Both the position numbers and the translations under genes were made by a program. The notes under the pieces were generated by a model. The model was not told the origin of the DNA, ran no database searches, and was given only the letters and a program-made list of their open reading frames with translations. From Bacillota bacterium (GTDB lineage Bacteria > Bacillota > Sulfobacillia > JAJZYS01 > JAJYTV01): a DNA stretch of 5,682 bases. Within the stretch, counting starts at the first letter, position 1. The number at the start of each line of letters is the position of its first letter. Where the stretch lies: assembly GCA_021792885.1 (NCBI GenBank), contig JAJYTV010000143.1, positions 1 through 5,682 of the forward strand, given 5' to 3'. This document shows positions 5,553 through 5,682 of the stretch, one piece after another.

Positions 5553-5682
5553 CTATCTGCTCGCAGGCACGGCGAGCGCAGCGGTCAGCCGATCGAACTC
5601 ATCGAGGGAAAGCGTCTCGCCGCGCCGCCGAGGATCGATGCCGGCCGCGAGCAGCGCCGCGCGGCCGTGCTCGCGTTCGACT
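5553..5682 (-). CDS. rsmA: 16S rRNA adenine dimethyltransferase RsmA/KsgA, C-terminal end
   Basis: Only the last 42 codons and the TAG stop are present; the 5' part lies beyond the right edge. The complete enzyme dimethylates two adjacent adenosines in the 3' terminal hairpin of 16S rRNA during small-subunit maturation, using S-adenosylmethionine. The fragment reads AALLAAGIDPRRRGETLSLD followed by EFDRLTAAL. This is the helical C-terminal signature of the family (AGIDP, R-GE-LS-EF-L), after which the protein ends within about ten residues. The catalytic methyltransferase domain cannot be examined. Synteny supports the call: rsmA lies near veg in Bacillus and many other Bacillota. A downstream ykuK follows after 28 nt, probably in the same transcript. 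Confidence 0.9.
   Translation of the reverse strand, partial: VEREHGRAALLAAGIDPRRRGETLSLDEFDRLTAALAVPASR

Overview
All six genes found here lie on the minus strand, so the window is read from its right end to its left. Coding DNA is very GC-rich, with a strong G/C third-position bias, and three of the six genes appear to use GTG or TTG starts. Veg and YkuK-type proteins are characteristic of Bacillota (Firmicutes), and rsmA lies close upstream of veg, as in Bacillus. The likeliest source is therefore a high-GC member of Bacillota, such as a Limnochordia-, Symbiobacterium- or Thermaerobacter-like lineage. That is inference; no species is identified.

Right part (5682 to 4605): the C-terminal end of rsmA/ksgA (16S rRNA dimethyltransferase), then ykuK (RNase H-fold protein, DUF458) after 28 nt, then a 114-nt gap and veg. 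The gap holds two strong-looking sigma-A promoters in tandem, both TTGACA with an 18-bp spacer and a TG-extended -10, offset by exactly 40 bp. A 9-bp GC-rich hairpin follows veg and probably ends this unit.

Left part (4600 to 1): three genes that look like one operon. The first encodes a 672-residue exported beta-propeller protein with thirteen Asp-box/BNR-type motifs (Ycf48/sortilin-like). The second is cyanophycinase (cphB) after 48 nt. The third is cyanophycin synthetase (cphA) after 13 nt, which runs off the left edge before its Mur-ligase domain is complete. CphA makes the Asp-Arg storage polymer cyanophycin and CphB cleaves it to beta-Asp-Arg dipeptides, so the two form a nitrogen/carbon storage module. 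The role of the propeller protein beside them is unknown.

The long plus-strand open frames opposite cphA and the propeller gene are GC-driven shadows. No RNA gene, mobile element or CRISPR array was seen, and no gene-free stretch exceeds 150 bases. The families are known. The points of interest are the genomic context, sequence departures in CphA, and the promoter architecture before veg.
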